NCBI RefSeq assembly: GCF_900176515.1
Contig: NZ_FWXV01000002.1
Location: forward strand, 1,364,001 to 1,428,000
Length of the DNA stretch: 64,000 bases
DNA from: Kibdelosporangium aridum
GTDB lineage: Bacteria > Actinomycetota > Actinomycetes > Mycobacteriales > Pseudonocardiaceae
Direction: 5' to 3'
In this document: positions 20,279 through 29,237 of the stretch, in pieces
How the letters are laid out: every line of letters starts with the position of its first letter
Numbering within the stretch: the stretch's first letter is position 1
Program-made: the position numbers and the translations under genes
The notes under the pieces: generated by a model
What the model saw: the letters and a program-made list of their open reading frames with translations, nothing else
The model's database searches: none
Told to the model about the DNA's origin: nothing

Positions 20279-21151
20279 GTGGGAACTCACGAGGGTGACT
20301 ACGACTCTGGGCGCTTGTACGGCGACCTGCAGGACGGGCCGCCGCAGAGCGGTGACCGGGCCCGGAATGTAGTCCGGAACATCGGCGAACTGCTGATCAC
20401 CGCGGGCATGATCGTGCTGCTCTTCGTGGTCTACGAGCTCTACATCACGGATCTTTTCTCCGCGGGCAAGCAGCGTGAAGCCACCGCGGCGCTGGACGAC
20501 CAGTGGCAGCACCCCGGCGCGGACGTCGTCGAAGGCGGCGAGCGGACCAACAAGTTCGAGCTGGAGGACGGCAAGGGCTTCGCCAAGCTCTACATCCCGA
20601 AGTTCGGACCGGATTTTCACTTCACAGTGCTCGAAGGCACCAACGACAAGACCCTGGAGAGCGGACCGGGCCACTACAAGGGCACCGCGCTGCCGGGCGA
20701 GCACGGCAACTTCTCCGTCGCGGGCCACCGCGTCGGCAAGGGCGCCCCGTTCAACGACCTGGACCTGCTGCAGTCGTGCGACGCGGTGGTGATCGAGACC
20801 TCCACCAGCTGGTTCACCTACCGGATGCTCCCGCTGGACAGCGAGGCGAAAAACTGGGACTCGGTGAAGAACAAGAGCCCACGCTGTGAGCGCGTGAACA
20901 AGCTCGGCGCCGACTACGCCAAGGTCTCCGGCCGGGAAATCGTCAAGCCGTCGCAGGGCGGGGTCATTTCGCCCGTTCCGTACGCCGCTCCCGGCACAAA
21001 ACCGGGCGCCGCACTGATGACCCTCACCACGTGCCACCCGAAGTTCTCGGACGCACAGCGGCTCATCGTGCACCTCGTGCTGACCGACCAGGCAGCGAAG
21101 AACCCGGCCGCACCCAACGAGCTGCCCCCCGCCCTTTCGGAGAACGACTGA
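20279..21151 (+). CDS. Class E sortase
   Basis: This membrane-anchored cysteine transpeptidase attaches surface proteins to peptidoglycan; class E enzymes prefer LAXTG-type signals. The GTG start gives 290 residues. A transmembrane segment (GELLITAGMIVLLFVVYEL) lies at ~36-54. The catalytic triad is visible as His150 (SVAGHRV), Cys252 (TLTTCHPKF) and Arg261 (DAQRLIVH). The stop overlaps the next small gene by one base (TGATG). The divergent crgA gene and the position before trpG are conserved in actinobacteria. Confidence 0.94.
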   Translation: MGTHEGDYDSGRLYGDLQDGPPQSGDRARNVVRNIGELLITAGMIVLLFVVYELYITDLFSAGKQREATAALDDQWQHPGADVVEGGERTNKFELEDGKGFAKLYIPKFGPDFHFTVLEGTNDKTLESGPGHYKGTALPGEHGNFSVAGHRVGKGAPFNDLDLLQSCDAVVIETSTSWFTYRMLPLDSEAKNWDSVKNKSPRCERVNKLGADYAKVSGREIVKPSQGGVISPVPYAAPGTKPGAALMTLTTCHPKFSDAQRLIVHLVLTDQAAKNPAAPNELPPALSEND

Positions 21152-21309
21152 TGTACGGCTGGATCTGGCGCAAGATCCCCGGCCCGCTGGCGGTCAGAAT
21201 CACGATCGCCACGATCCTGATCCTCGGTGTGATCGCACTCCTGCTGTTCGTGGTCTTCCCGTGGCTGGAGCCAAAGCTCTGGTTCAACAACGTGACGACC
21301 GAGGAATGA
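21151..21309 (+). CDS. Small single-span membrane protein after sortase
   Basis: A 52-residue protein whose ATG overlaps the sortase stop by one base, so it is translationally coupled. The central segment ITIATILILGVIALLLFVVF is a transmembrane helix. A Trp-rich start (MYGWIWRKIPG) and an acidic end flank it. Similar small proteins sit between sortase and trpG in related genera, and their role is unknown. Composition and coupling support expression. Confidence 0.75.
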   Translation: MYGWIWRKIPGPLAVRITIATILILGVIALLLFVVFPWLEPKLWFNNVTTEE

Positions 21310-21333
21310 CCTGAGTGCTACCGGGGCGACGCG

Positions 21334-22017
21334 TCAGAAGTGTTTGAGGAGGTCGGTGAACCTCTCCAGGTGCAGTACGCCCTGATCGCTCGGATCGAGT
21401 TCGTCCTCTTCGAGCACCCAGGTGTGCACGTTCGGGATGAAGACGGCGTTCATGCCCGCTGCCCTCGACGACAGGATGTCCGACTTCGGTGAGTTGCCGA
21501 TCATCCACGTGTTGCCGACGTCCAGGGTCAGCTCCTTGGCCAGCCGCCGATAGGTGTCCAGGTCCTTCTCGGCGACGATGTGGATGCTTTGGAAGTGGTG
21601 CGCCAGACCGGAGTGGTCGATCTTGCGCTGCTGCTCGTCGGTGTCGCCCTTGGTGAGCATCAGCAGGTCGTGGCGGCTGCTGAGCTCGGTGAGGGTGTCC
21701 GGGACGCCTTCGATCAGCTCGACGCGGTGGTCGATCAGGGTGACTGCCAGCTCCTCGATCTGCCTGCTCTCCTCGGCGGACACTTCGCGTTCGTAGAGGT
21801 GCGAGAACGTGTCCCGGAGGTTGTGCAGCAGGGCTTTGCTGCCGTAGCCGACCGTGACGATGTTGGCTCGCTCGATGTCGTCGAGGATCGGTCGCAGTTG
21901 GGCCTTGTCCATCGTCGGGTGGGCAAGCCAGTCGAGGAAGTCGTCGATCACCCGCTCGAACAGGACGTTGTTCTCCCACAGGGTGTCGTCCGCGTCGAAG
22001 ATCAGCACTCGCTTCAC
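21334..22017 (-). CDS. HAD-superfamily hydrolase
   Basis: The GTG at 22017 gives 227 residues. Motif I is FDADDTLW with nucleophile Asp8 and acid Asp10. Motif II is LLMLTKGD, and motif IV is GNSPKSDI. The helical cap lies between about residues 20 and 90. These features fit a haloacid-dehalogenase phosphatase of the phosphoglycolate-phosphatase type. The substrate is unknown. A much longer open frame upstream is antisense to trpG and not coding. It converges with the sortase unit. Confidence 0.88.
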   Translation of the reverse strand: MKRVLIFDADDTLWENNVLFERVIDDFLDWLAHPTMDKAQLRPILDDIERANIVTVGYGSKALLHNLRDTFSHLYEREVSAEESRQIEELAVTLIDHRVELIEGVPDTLTELSSRHDLLMLTKGDTDEQQRKIDHSGLAHHFQSIHIVAEKDLDTYRRLAKELTLDVGNTWMIGNSPKSDILSSRAAGMNAVFIPNVHTWVLEEDELDPSDQGVLHLERFTDLLKHF

Positions 22018-22107
22018 ACCGGGCAGCCTACGGGCAGAGTGGTACGGCCGCACCACTTTTTTCGAGTCAGCCGAAATGCAGTGGCCGTGGCCGAATAGCA
22101 TGGTGGC

Positions 22108-22749
22108 ATGCGCGTGCTGGTGGTCGACAACTACGACAGTTTCGTCTACAACCTGGTCCAGTACCTGGCCCAGCTGGGTGCGGAGTGCGTCGTGCTGCGC
22201 AACGACTCCGCTGATCTCCAGCTCGACGGGTTCGACGGCGTTCTGGTCAGTCCTGGTCCTGGCACGCCCGAGCGGGCGGGCCGGAGCATCGAGCTGATCA
22301 AGCAGGCCGCCGACCGGAAGACCCCGGTACTGGGCGTCTGCCTTGGCCACCAGGCCATCGGCGTCGCGTGGGGCGCCACTGTCGACCGGGCGCCGGAGTT
22401 GCTGCACGGCAAGACCAGCCAGGTGCACCACGACGGCGCCGGCGTCCTCGCCGGGCTGCCGGATCCGTTCACCGCGACGCGCTACCACTCGCTCACCGTG
22501 CTGCCCGAGACGATCCCGGCCGAGTTCGAGGTCACCGGCAAGACCGAGAGCGGCATCGTGATGGGCATGCGGCACCGCGAACTGCCGATCGAAGGCGTGC
22601 AGTTCCACCCCGAGTCGGTGCTCACCGACGGCGGTCACCGGATGCTGGCGAACTGGCTTGCCGGTTGCGGCCACCCGGTGCCCGAGCACAAGGTGGCCGA
22701 GCTCGAGCGCGGGATGCGCACGCTCACCGAGGCTGCTGCGGTCCGCTAG
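22108..22749 (+). CDS. pabA: Glutamine amidotransferase of anthranilate/aminodeoxychorismate synthase
   Basis: This subunit releases ammonia from glutamine for folate (PabA) or tryptophan (TrpG) synthesis. The 213-residue protein has VDNYDSFVYNLVQYL at the start, nucleophile Cys78 in GVCLGHQAIG, and His167/Glu169 in VQFHPESV. No pabB or trpE lies nearby, so it may serve both pathways, as suggested for its mycobacterial counterpart beside pknB. Its last four bases overlap the opposing phosphatase gene. Confidence 0.92.
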   Translation: MRVLVVDNYDSFVYNLVQYLAQLGAECVVLRNDSADLQLDGFDGVLVSPGPGTPERAGRSIELIKQAADRKTPVLGVCLGHQAIGVAWGATVDRAPELLHGKTSQVHHDGAGVLAGLPDPFTATRYHSLTVLPETIPAEFEVTGKTESGIVMGMRHRELPIEGVQFHPESVLTDGGHRMLANWLAGCGHPVPEHKVAELERGMRTLTEAAAVR

Positions 22750-24101
22750 CAGCTCGGCTGAGTGCTGCTGCCCGGCGGCGTCTCGCCTGGCAACGACGGC
22801 ACGTCGGTGGGCGTGCTGGTCGCGGACGACCCTGGCAGTGGCGTCGGGCAGTTCACCGGCTGCTGCGGCTCCGGCTGCTGGTCCTCGCTGCGCCACGTGT
22901 TGATCGTCCGCCGTGCCGCTTCGAGGTCGTTGACCGGGAAGCCCTCGTTGGCCCGTGTCGTGTTGGTCGCACCGAGGTCTTCGATCCGAAGTGGACGGCA
23001 GTCCGGGCCTGCCGCGGGTGCGCACGAGCCTTCGACCTTGCGGTGCAGTCCGACGCCGAGCACCGTGCCGCGGACGCCTTGGAAGATCGCGATCTCCCCG
23101 CCGTCGCTGACACCCACGTAGTAGTTGGTGTACGCGAGGTACCGGATGCCCGCCCCGATCAACGCGAGGAAGATGACCGACACCGCGACGATGATCGCGA
23201 TCTTGCGGCCGCGTTTTTTCTTCTTCTGCGGTTGCTGCGGCGGTTGCTGCATCGTGGCTTGATGCGGCGGTGGTTGCTGGGGCGGCATCTGGACCGGCGG
23301 CCGCGGCGGTGACGTCGTCGGGCCGACCGGGTGCATGTGGTTGTTCGAAGACTCGAACGCTTGCGTGGCCTGGGGTTGCGGTTCCTCTTCAACCACGTCC
23401 GCGACGATCACAGTCACGTTGTCCGGGCCGCCGCCCTGCAACGCGAGCTCGATCATCTTGTCCGCGCAGGCCTGCCTGTCGGCGATCTGCATTGTCTCGG
23501 CCAGCTTCTCGAAGCCGACCACGTCCGACAGCCCGTCGGAGCACAGCAGGTACCGGTCGCCCGCCCTGGTCTCCCTGACCTGCAGGGTCGGCTCGATCAC
23601 CTCGTGACCGACCAACGCGCGCAGCACCAGCGAGCGCTGCGGGTGTGTGAGCGCTTCCTCGGGCGTGATCCGGCCTTCGTCCAGCAGCGACTGCACGAAG
23701 CTGTCGTCCCGGGTGATCTGGTTGAACTGCCCGTCGCGCAACAGGTAGGTACGGGAGTCCCCGATGTTGACCAGGCCGAGTCTGCCGCCGCCGAACAGGA
23801 TCGCGGTCAGCGTGGTCCCCATGCCTTCAAGGTCGGGGTCCTGATCGACCAGTTCCGCGATCGTGTCGTTGCCCGAGACAACTGCCTCGTGCAACTTGCC
23901 GAGCAGATCGTCGCCGGGGACGTCCTCGTCGAGAGGCGCAAGCGCGGCGATGACCACCTTGCTGGCAACCTCTCCCGCGGCGTGCCCGCCCATCCCGTCC
24001 GCGATGGCGAGCAGGTGCGGCCCGGCGTACACCGAGTCCTCGTTGTTGGACCGGTGTAACCCTCGGTCGCTACGTGCCGCGTACTTCAGCGCAAGGGTCA
24101 T
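22746..24101 (-). CDS. Second PstP-type PP2C Ser/Thr phosphatase
   Basis: The 451-residue protein is a complete membrane PP2C phosphatase. Metal-binding residues are present in NNEDSVYAG, ADGMGGHAAGE (Asp35), CSDGLSD and GGPDNVTVI. A Pro/Gln-rich linker leads to a Lys/Arg cluster, one transmembrane helix (IAIIVAVSVIFLALIGAGI) and an extracellular domain opening with NYYVGVSDGGEIAIFQGVRG (split: NYYVGV, GEIAIFQGV). It is clearly paralogous to the PstP at 30721-32130, including the outer domain. It follows pknB after a 153-base gap holding a hairpin, so it may be transcribed separately. Its start lacks a strong ribosome-binding site. Confidence 0.92.
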   Translation of the reverse strand: MTLALKYAARSDRGLHRSNNEDSVYAGPHLLAIADGMGGHAAGEVASKVVIAALAPLDEDVPGDDLLGKLHEAVVSGNDTIAELVDQDPDLEGMGTTLTAILFGGGRLGLVNIGDSRTYLLRDGQFNQITRDDSFVQSLLDEGRITPEEALTHPQRSLVLRALVGHEVIEPTLQVRETRAGDRYLLCSDGLSDVVGFEKLAETMQIADRQACADKMIELALQGGGPDNVTVIVADVVEEEPQPQATQAFESSNNHMHPVGPTTSPPRPPVQMPPQQPPPHQATMQQPPQQPQKKKKRGRKIAIIVAVSVIFLALIGAGIRYLAYTNYYVGVSDGGEIAIFQGVRGTVLGVGLHRKVEGSCAPAAGPDCRPLRIEDLGATNTTRANEGFPVNDLEAARRTINTWRSEDQQPEPQQPVNCPTPLPGSSATSTPTDVPSLPGETPPGSSTQPSC

Positions 24102-24240
24102 GGCCAGCGTGGACTCTCAATGAAGCCGGCTAGTGCTGTGCGAAGTCGCCCAACCATTGCATTCCGCCTTTCCGGGCATTGCGGCGCCCAGGTACCGCCA
24201 GGCCAGATCTCGGGGCAACAACATACAAAACCATGGATCA

Positions 24241-24264
24241 CACACCGCAAGGCGTCAGGGTGTG
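24241..24264 (-). terminator. Possible terminator after pknB
   Basis: On the minus strand CACACC (the complement of 24259-24264) pairs with GGTGTG (the complement of 24241-24246) across a 12-base loop spanning the pknB stop. A TTTTGTATGTTGTTG tract follows about 8 bases later. The stem is short, so termination may be partial. Confidence 0.35.
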
Positions 24265-26234
24265 CTACCCGGTTTGAAGTCTCTGAACACTCTCACGTTG
24301 ACGGTCTGGTTCTTGGCGATCTTCGTCCCAGGCGATATGTCCTGCTCCGCGACCTGGCCAAGCTTGGACACGTCGTTGGTGTCGTCAGGGTCGACTCTGA
24401 AGTCACCTTCCCAGCCAAGGTTGCGCAGTTCCTGGCGGGCGGCGTTCTCGTTCTTGCCGACCAGGTTGGGCATCTGGATCTGGTTCGGGTCCTCCGTCGG
24501 GCCCTTGGAGACCTGCAGGGTGATCGTGGCGCCCGGCCGTGCCTTCTTCGGGCTCATCGCGACCACGATGCCCTTGGGCTTGTCGGAGTCCACATCGCTG
24601 CGGGTGACCTTGAAGCCCTCGTTCTCCAGGTTGGTCTTGGCGGCCTCGAAGTCCTGGTTGACCACGTCCGGCACGTCCACCTGGGCCGGCTGCTTGCCGA
24701 CGACGAGCTTGACCGTCGAGCCCTTGGGCACCTCGACGCCGATCGGCGGCTGGGTGCTGGAGACCTTGCCGATCAGCTTCGAGTCGGTGGTGTCCTCTGT
24801 GGTCTCGTCCGGCGAGGCTTGCAGACCGGCCTGCTGCAGCGCTCTCGTGGCGTCTTCCTTGGTCTTGCCACGCACGTCCGGCACCTGCACCGAGCTCGCG
24901 CTGCGGCCGATGGTCAGCGTGACCGTCTTGCCGGCCTCGACCTTGCCGGGCGCCGGGTCCTGCTGGATGACCGTGCCGACGTCCTCCGGTTGGCACGGAG
25001 CCGCCTGGCCGGGGCCAGGCGGCTCACATTTGACGCCAGCGATGGTGACCTTGAAGCCCGCCTGCTCCAGCTGGTTGCGGGCGAGGTTCTCCTGCGCCCC
25101 CTTCACCGAGGGCAGATCGACGAACTCCGCACCGGAGTTGTTGCCGGACAACAGTTTCGTCGTCAGCCAGATGCCGAGCACGATCACCGCGACCACCAGC
25201 AAGGTGATCAGTGCGGTCATCCATGCCTTGCGGCGCTTCCGTTTCCGCTCTTCTTCCGACGCGTCGTAGTCGTCGTAGTCGTCGGCCATCGAATCCGGCC
25301 GATGTCTGCCGCGCGGGACGTCGTTGACCCGGGTCTGCTGGCCCAGCATCGCGGTGCGGTCGTCGTCGGTCATCACCATCGGCGCGGACGGGCGCTGCCC
25401 GGACAGCACGCGGACGATGTCCATCCGCATCTCCGCGGCCGACTGGTAGCGGTTGGCCGCACCTTTGGCCATCGCCTTCAGCACGATCGCGTCCAGTTGC
25501 GGGCTGACCCGGGAGTTGAGCTGCGACGGCTTGCGCGGGTCTTCCCGAACGTGCTGGTAGGCAACGGCGACAGGGGAGTCACCGGTGAACGGCGGCTCGC
25601 CGGTCAGCAACTCGAACAGCACGCAACCCGTTGCGTAAACGTCACTTCGCGCGTCGACGGCCTCACCACGGGCCTGCTCGGGCGAAAGGTACTGCGCGGT
25701 GCCGATCACCGCGGCGGTCTGCGTGACGGCCGCCTGGCCGTCGTGCACCGCGCGGGCGATACCGAAGTCCATCACCTTGACCGCGCCGGTCTTGGTGATC
25801 ATGACGTTGGCTGGTTTGACGTCCCGGTGCACGATGCCGTGCCGGTGGGAGAAGTCCAGTGCCGCGCAGACGTCCGCCATGATCTCCATGGCGCGCTGAC
25901 CGGGAAGCGGGCCTTCGGTCTTGACGATGTCGCGCAGGGTCCGTCCGTCGACGTACTCCATCACGATGTACGGCAGCGGGCCGTACTCGGTGCGCGTCTC
26001 GCCGGTGTCGTAGACGGCGACGATCGCGGGGTGGTTGAGCGCGGCCGCGTTCTGGGCCTCGCGCCGGAAACGTTCCTGGAACTGCGGGTCCCTTGCCAGG
26101 TCGGCACGCAGCACCTTCACCGCGACGTCACGACCGAGCCGAACGTCACGGCCCTTGTGAACCTCGGACATGCCGCCATAGCCGAGCGTCTCGCCCAGCT
26201 CATAGCGATTGGAGAGCAGTCGCGGTGTCGTCAT
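24255..26234 (-). CDS. pknB: Ser/Thr protein kinase PknB
   Basis: PknB senses muropeptides and controls cell-wall growth and division. Numbering is collinear with the mycobacterial enzyme: ATP-binding Lys40, catalytic Asp138 (HRDVKPAN), DFG at 156-158, and activation-loop Thr171 and Thr173 in AVTQTAAVIGTAQY. A charged juxtamembrane region with DDYDDYD precedes the transmembrane helix at ~338-362. Four PASTA repeats fill the extracellular part (openings VDLPSVKG, VQVPDVRG, VDVPDVVN, IQMPNLVG). It starts 73 bases after pknA and is likely in the same operon. Confidence 0.97.
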   Translation of the reverse strand: MTTPRLLSNRYELGETLGYGGMSEVHKGRDVRLGRDVAVKVLRADLARDPQFQERFRREAQNAAALNHPAIVAVYDTGETRTEYGPLPYIVMEYVDGRTLRDIVKTEGPLPGQRAMEIMADVCAALDFSHRHGIVHRDVKPANVMITKTGAVKVMDFGIARAVHDGQAAVTQTAAVIGTAQYLSPEQARGEAVDARSDVYATGCVLFELLTGEPPFTGDSPVAVAYQHVREDPRKPSQLNSRVSPQLDAIVLKAMAKGAANRYQSAAEMRMDIVRVLSGQRPSAPMVMTDDDRTAMLGQQTRVNDVPRGRHRPDSMADDYDDYDASEEERKRKRRKAWMTALITLLVVAVIVLGIWLTTKLLSGNNSGAEFVDLPSVKGAQENLARNQLEQAGFKVTIAGVKCEPPGPGQAAPCQPEDVGTVIQQDPAPGKVEAGKTVTLTIGRSASSVQVPDVRGKTKEDATRALQQAGLQASPDETTEDTTDSKLIGKVSSTQPPIGVEVPKGSTVKLVVGKQPAQVDVPDVVNQDFEAAKTNLENEGFKVTRSDVDSDKPKGIVVAMSPKKARPGATITLQVSKGPTEDPNQIQMPNLVGKNENAARQELRNLGWEGDFRVDPDDTNDVSKLGQVAEQDISPGTKIAKNQTVNVRVFRDFKPGSTP

Positions 26235-26307
26235 CGCTGCGTAGTCCCGCTCCTAGTCAACTTCTCGGTCCCATCATGCCCGCTCTTGCTGGTCCGCCAG
26301 GCCGTTT

Positions 26308-27750
26308 TCAACCAGGTGGCTGTCTGTCAGGGTCGCATTCAACAGTCACCTTCGACCCCTGGTCCACCTGTCCGATCGGCTGCACGCTTGTCACGTAGCA
26401 CGTCCGCAGGTCGTGCGACGGTTCGCCTGACAACCGTAGCGATCGAACATCCGGTTGGAGACCAGCCTCCCGTAACCGCTCGACTACTTCCGAGGCGGGG
26501 TGGCCGAGCAGTTCCCCGGCTTTCACCAGAACCACGGGCGGCCGGCCCTGTCCGTTGGGCTCACCATATGCCGGTCCGTCCGCCGGGAAACTGACCCCGG
26601 GGGTCGCCTGCGTGGCGGTGCCGCCGACCGGATTGGGCGAGCCAGGTGAGCGGGAGCTGGACCCGGTCAGCCTCGGGACCGCCCACACAGCCAGCACAGC
26701 CAGCGCTACCAGCAGCAACGCGAGCAAAGTCCACAACCATGCCCGGCTGCCGCGACGCGGCCGGCGGGGTGGCAACGGGAACGAACCAGTGCCGTGCACC
26801 ATCGGCTGGGGCATGCCGGCGGGCACGATGCCCGGATGTGTCCCGGGATGTGTGCCATGAGGTGTCACTGGGTGCGCGGCCGCCAACGCCATTCCCGACG
26901 GTGTTGGGAGCGGACGACCGGCACGGACCGCGGCGACCGCCGCGGCGAACTCGCCACCGTTGCTGTAGCGCTGGCGCGGGTCCTTGACGAGTGTGGCCTC
27001 GATGACCGCCCTGGCGCCAGGCGGAACATCCGGTGGCAGCGGCGGCGGGATGTCGCGGATGTGCATCATCGCCACCGTGACCGCGTTCTCCGACAGGAAC
27101 GGCCGGTGCCCCATCAGGCACTCGTAACCGACCACGGCCAGTGAGTACACGTCGCTGGCAGGCTCGGCGTCGTGGCCGAGTGCCTGCTCCGGCGCGATGT
27201 AGTGGGCCGTTCCCATCACCATGCCCGACCTGGTCACCGGCGCCGCGTCGGCGGCCTTGGCGATGCCGAAGTCGGTCAGCTTCACCACGCCGACCGGCGT
27301 GATCATGATGTTGCCCGGCTTGACGTCCCTGTGCACGTAACCGCCAGCGTGCGCGGCCTGCAAAGCGTTACCCGCCTGCTCGAGGATGTCGAGCGTGCGG
27401 TCCGCGTTGATCCGGCCCTCCCTGGCCAGGATCGACGCCAGCGGCTCGCCCTCGACCAGTTCCATCACCAGGTACGCGGTGTCCTGCGGGCCGTCCGGTG
27501 TCGCGGCTGTCTCGCCGTAGTCGTGCACGGAGGCGATTCCGGGATGGTTGAGCGAGGACATCGTCCGCGCCTCGGTGCGGAACCGGTGCAGGAACTCCGC
27601 GTCGCCACAGAGTTCCGGCTTGAGCACCTTCACAGCGACGGCACGGTCCAGCCGAGTGTCGGCGGCCTCCCACACCTCACCCATGCCGCCGACGGCGATG
27701 CGCCGCACCAACCGATACCGGTCGGCAAGCAGCTGCCCCGACGTCAGCAT
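26308..27750 (-). CDS. pknA: Ser/Thr protein kinase PknA, with a C-terminal PASTA-like domain
   Basis: The GGAGG is nine bases from the ATG at 27750 and only three from the GTG at 27756, so the ATG is preferred (480 residues). The kinase domain has Lys41 (AVKVLK), Asp142 (HRDVKPGN) and LTDFGIA. A His/Pro/Gly-rich linker precedes the transmembrane helix at about 337-359. The outer part contains one PASTA-like unit ([24 protein letters not shown] ... GSKVTVEC, quoted in short pieces). Mycobacterial PknA lacks such a domain, so ligand sensing may differ here. The start region overlaps the pbpA stop. Confidence 0.93.
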   Translation of the reverse strand: MLTSGQLLADRYRLVRRIAVGGMGEVWEAADTRLDRAVAVKVLKPELCGDAEFLHRFRTEARTMSSLNHPGIASVHDYGETAATPDGPQDTAYLVMELVEGEPLASILAREGRINADRTLDILEQAGNALQAAHAGGYVHRDVKPGNIMITPVGVVKLTDFGIAKAADAAPVTRSGMVMGTAHYIAPEQALGHDAEPASDVYSLAVVGYECLMGHRPFLSENAVTVAMMHIRDIPPPLPPDVPPGARAVIEATLVKDPRQRYSNGGEFAAAVAAVRAGRPLPTPSGMALAAAHPVTPHGTHPGTHPGIVPAGMPQPMVHGTGSFPLPPRRPRRGSRAWLWTLLALLLVALAVLAVWAVPRLTGSSSRSPGSPNPVGGTATQATPGVSFPADGPAYGEPNGQGRPPVVLVKAGELLGHPASEVVERLREAGLQPDVRSLRLSGEPSHDLRTCYVTSVQPIGQVDQGSKVTVECDPDRQPPG

Positions 27751-27752
27751 GC

Positions 27753-29237
27753 TCACCTACCTCCGATTCCCGGCATCGCGTTGATGGTGGCCCGGCCGAC
27801 CGAAGCCGCCACGCTGCTACCGGTTGCCGCGAGCCCGCGGTTTCCACCGTTCTCAACAAGGACGGCGACAGCGATCTGTGGGTTGTCCGCCGGTGCGAAA
27901 GCGGCGTACCAAGCGTGCGGCGGGGTGTTTTTCGGATCGGTGCCGTGCTCGGCGGTTCCGGTCTTCGACGCGATGGTCAGGCCGTTGACCTTGCCGTTGC
28001 CCCTGGTGTTGTCCTCGGACTTCTTCATCATGTCGCGCAACACGGCCGCGTTGGACGTCGACATCGCCCTGCCGAGCTCGTCGGCGTGGAACTTCCCCAT
28101 CTCCGAGAGATCCGGTGCCAGCACTTTCTGCACGAGCTGTGGGCGCATCAGCGTGCCGCCGTTGGCGATCGCCGAGACGATCATGGCGTCCTGCAACGGG
28201 GTCAGCCGGACGTCACGCTGGCCGATGCCGGTCTGGTAGAGCGAGGCCGCGTCCGGCAACGGGCCGATGTTGGACTCCGCGACGCCCATCGGGATCTGCA
28301 GGTCGGGCTGTCCGATGCCGAACTTGGTGGCCTGCTCACGCAGCTTGTCCGCACCGAGTTTGCCTGCCAGTTCAGCGAACGCGGTGTTGCACGACACCGA
28401 CAGCGCGAGCTCCAGTGTGGCCGTCGGAGCGTCACCAGGGCCGCAGTGACTGCCTGCGAAGTTCTCCAGGGTGGCGTCGCGCGTCCCCGGCAGCTTGACG
28501 CTGGGCGCTGCGGTGAGCTGCTCGTCCTTGGTCATGCCGTCTTCCAGCGCGGCCGCCGTGACGACGAGCTTGAAGGTCGAACCAGGCTGGTAGGTCTCCT
28601 GGATCGCCCGGTTGGTCAGCGGCTTAGCTTTGTCGTCCCGGTAGCTGGTCCACGCCTTCTCCTGCTCGTCGCCGTTGTGTGACGACAGCGGGTTCGGGTC
28701 GTAGGACGGTGTGGAGACCATCGCGAGGATCTCGCCCGTCTGCGGCCGGATCGCGACGACCGAACCGGTGTAGCCTGCCGAGATCATCGCGTCGTACGCG
28801 GCCTGCTGGATGCGTGAGTCGACGGTGGTCTGGATGTTGCCGCCGCGCGGGTCGCGACCGGTGATCAGGTCCGAGAGCCTGCGCACGAACAGCCGGTCAT
28901 CCGACCCGTCCAGGATCTCCTTCTCCGACCGCTCCAGCGCACGCGAGCCGTACCGGACCGAGTAGTACCCGGTGATCGGCGCGAACGCCGCGCCGAGCGG
29001 GTACTGGCGCAGGAAGCGCAGCCGGTCATTGGTCGGTGTGACCGTCGCGACCAGCTTGTTGTCGCTGGAGATGATCTTGCCGCGCTCACGGGAGTACTCG
29101 TCGAACAGCACCCGCTGGTTGCGCGAATCGGCCCGGTAGTCATCGGCCTTGACCATCTGGATGTACGTGATGTTGGCCAGCAACAACACGACCATCACGA
29201 GCATGGTCAGACCGACCCGGCGAAGAGGTGTGTTCAT
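27753..29237 (-). CDS. pbpA: Class B penicillin-binding protein PbpA
   Basis: This transpeptidase cross-links peptidoglycan during elongation or septation, working with RodA. The 494-residue protein has an N-terminal anchor ([19 protein letters not shown]), a dimerisation region, and the transpeptidase motifs S220-T-F-K223 (QPGSTFK), S282-C-N284 and K425-T-G427. Its ATG overlaps the rodA stop by four bases, and its own stop overlaps pknA, so pbpA is embedded in the fhaA-pknB operon as in mycobacteria. An odd Cys occupies the SxN centre, which is common in this family. Confidence 0.96.
   Translation of the reverse strand: MNTPLRRVGLTMLVMVVLLLANITYIQMVKADDYRADSRNQRVLFDEYSRERGKIISSDNKLVATVTPTNDRLRFLRQYPLGAAFAPITGYYSVRYGSRALERSEKEILDGSDDRLFVRRLSDLITGRDPRGGNIQTTVDSRIQQAAYDAMISAGYTGSVVAIRPQTGEILAMVSTPSYDPNPLSSHNGDEQEKAWTSYRDDKAKPLTNRAIQETYQPGSTFKLVVTAAALEDGMTKDEQLTAAPSVKLPGTRDATLENFAGSHCGPGDAPTATLELALSVSCNTAFAELAGKLGADKLREQATKFGIGQPDLQIPMGVAESNIGPLPDAASLYQTGIGQRDVRLTPLQDAMIVSAIANGGTLMRPQLVQKVLAPDLSEMGKFHADELGRAMSTSNAAVLRDMMKKSEDNTRGNGKVNGLTIASKTGTAEHGTDPKNTPPHAWYAAFAPADNPQIAVAVLVENGGNRGLAATGSSVAASVGRATINAMPGIGGR

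Noticed and set aside
24120..26594. Open frame of over 800 codons antisense to pknB
   Set aside because: Opposite a fully conserved kinase; composition is typical of GC-driven antisense frames.
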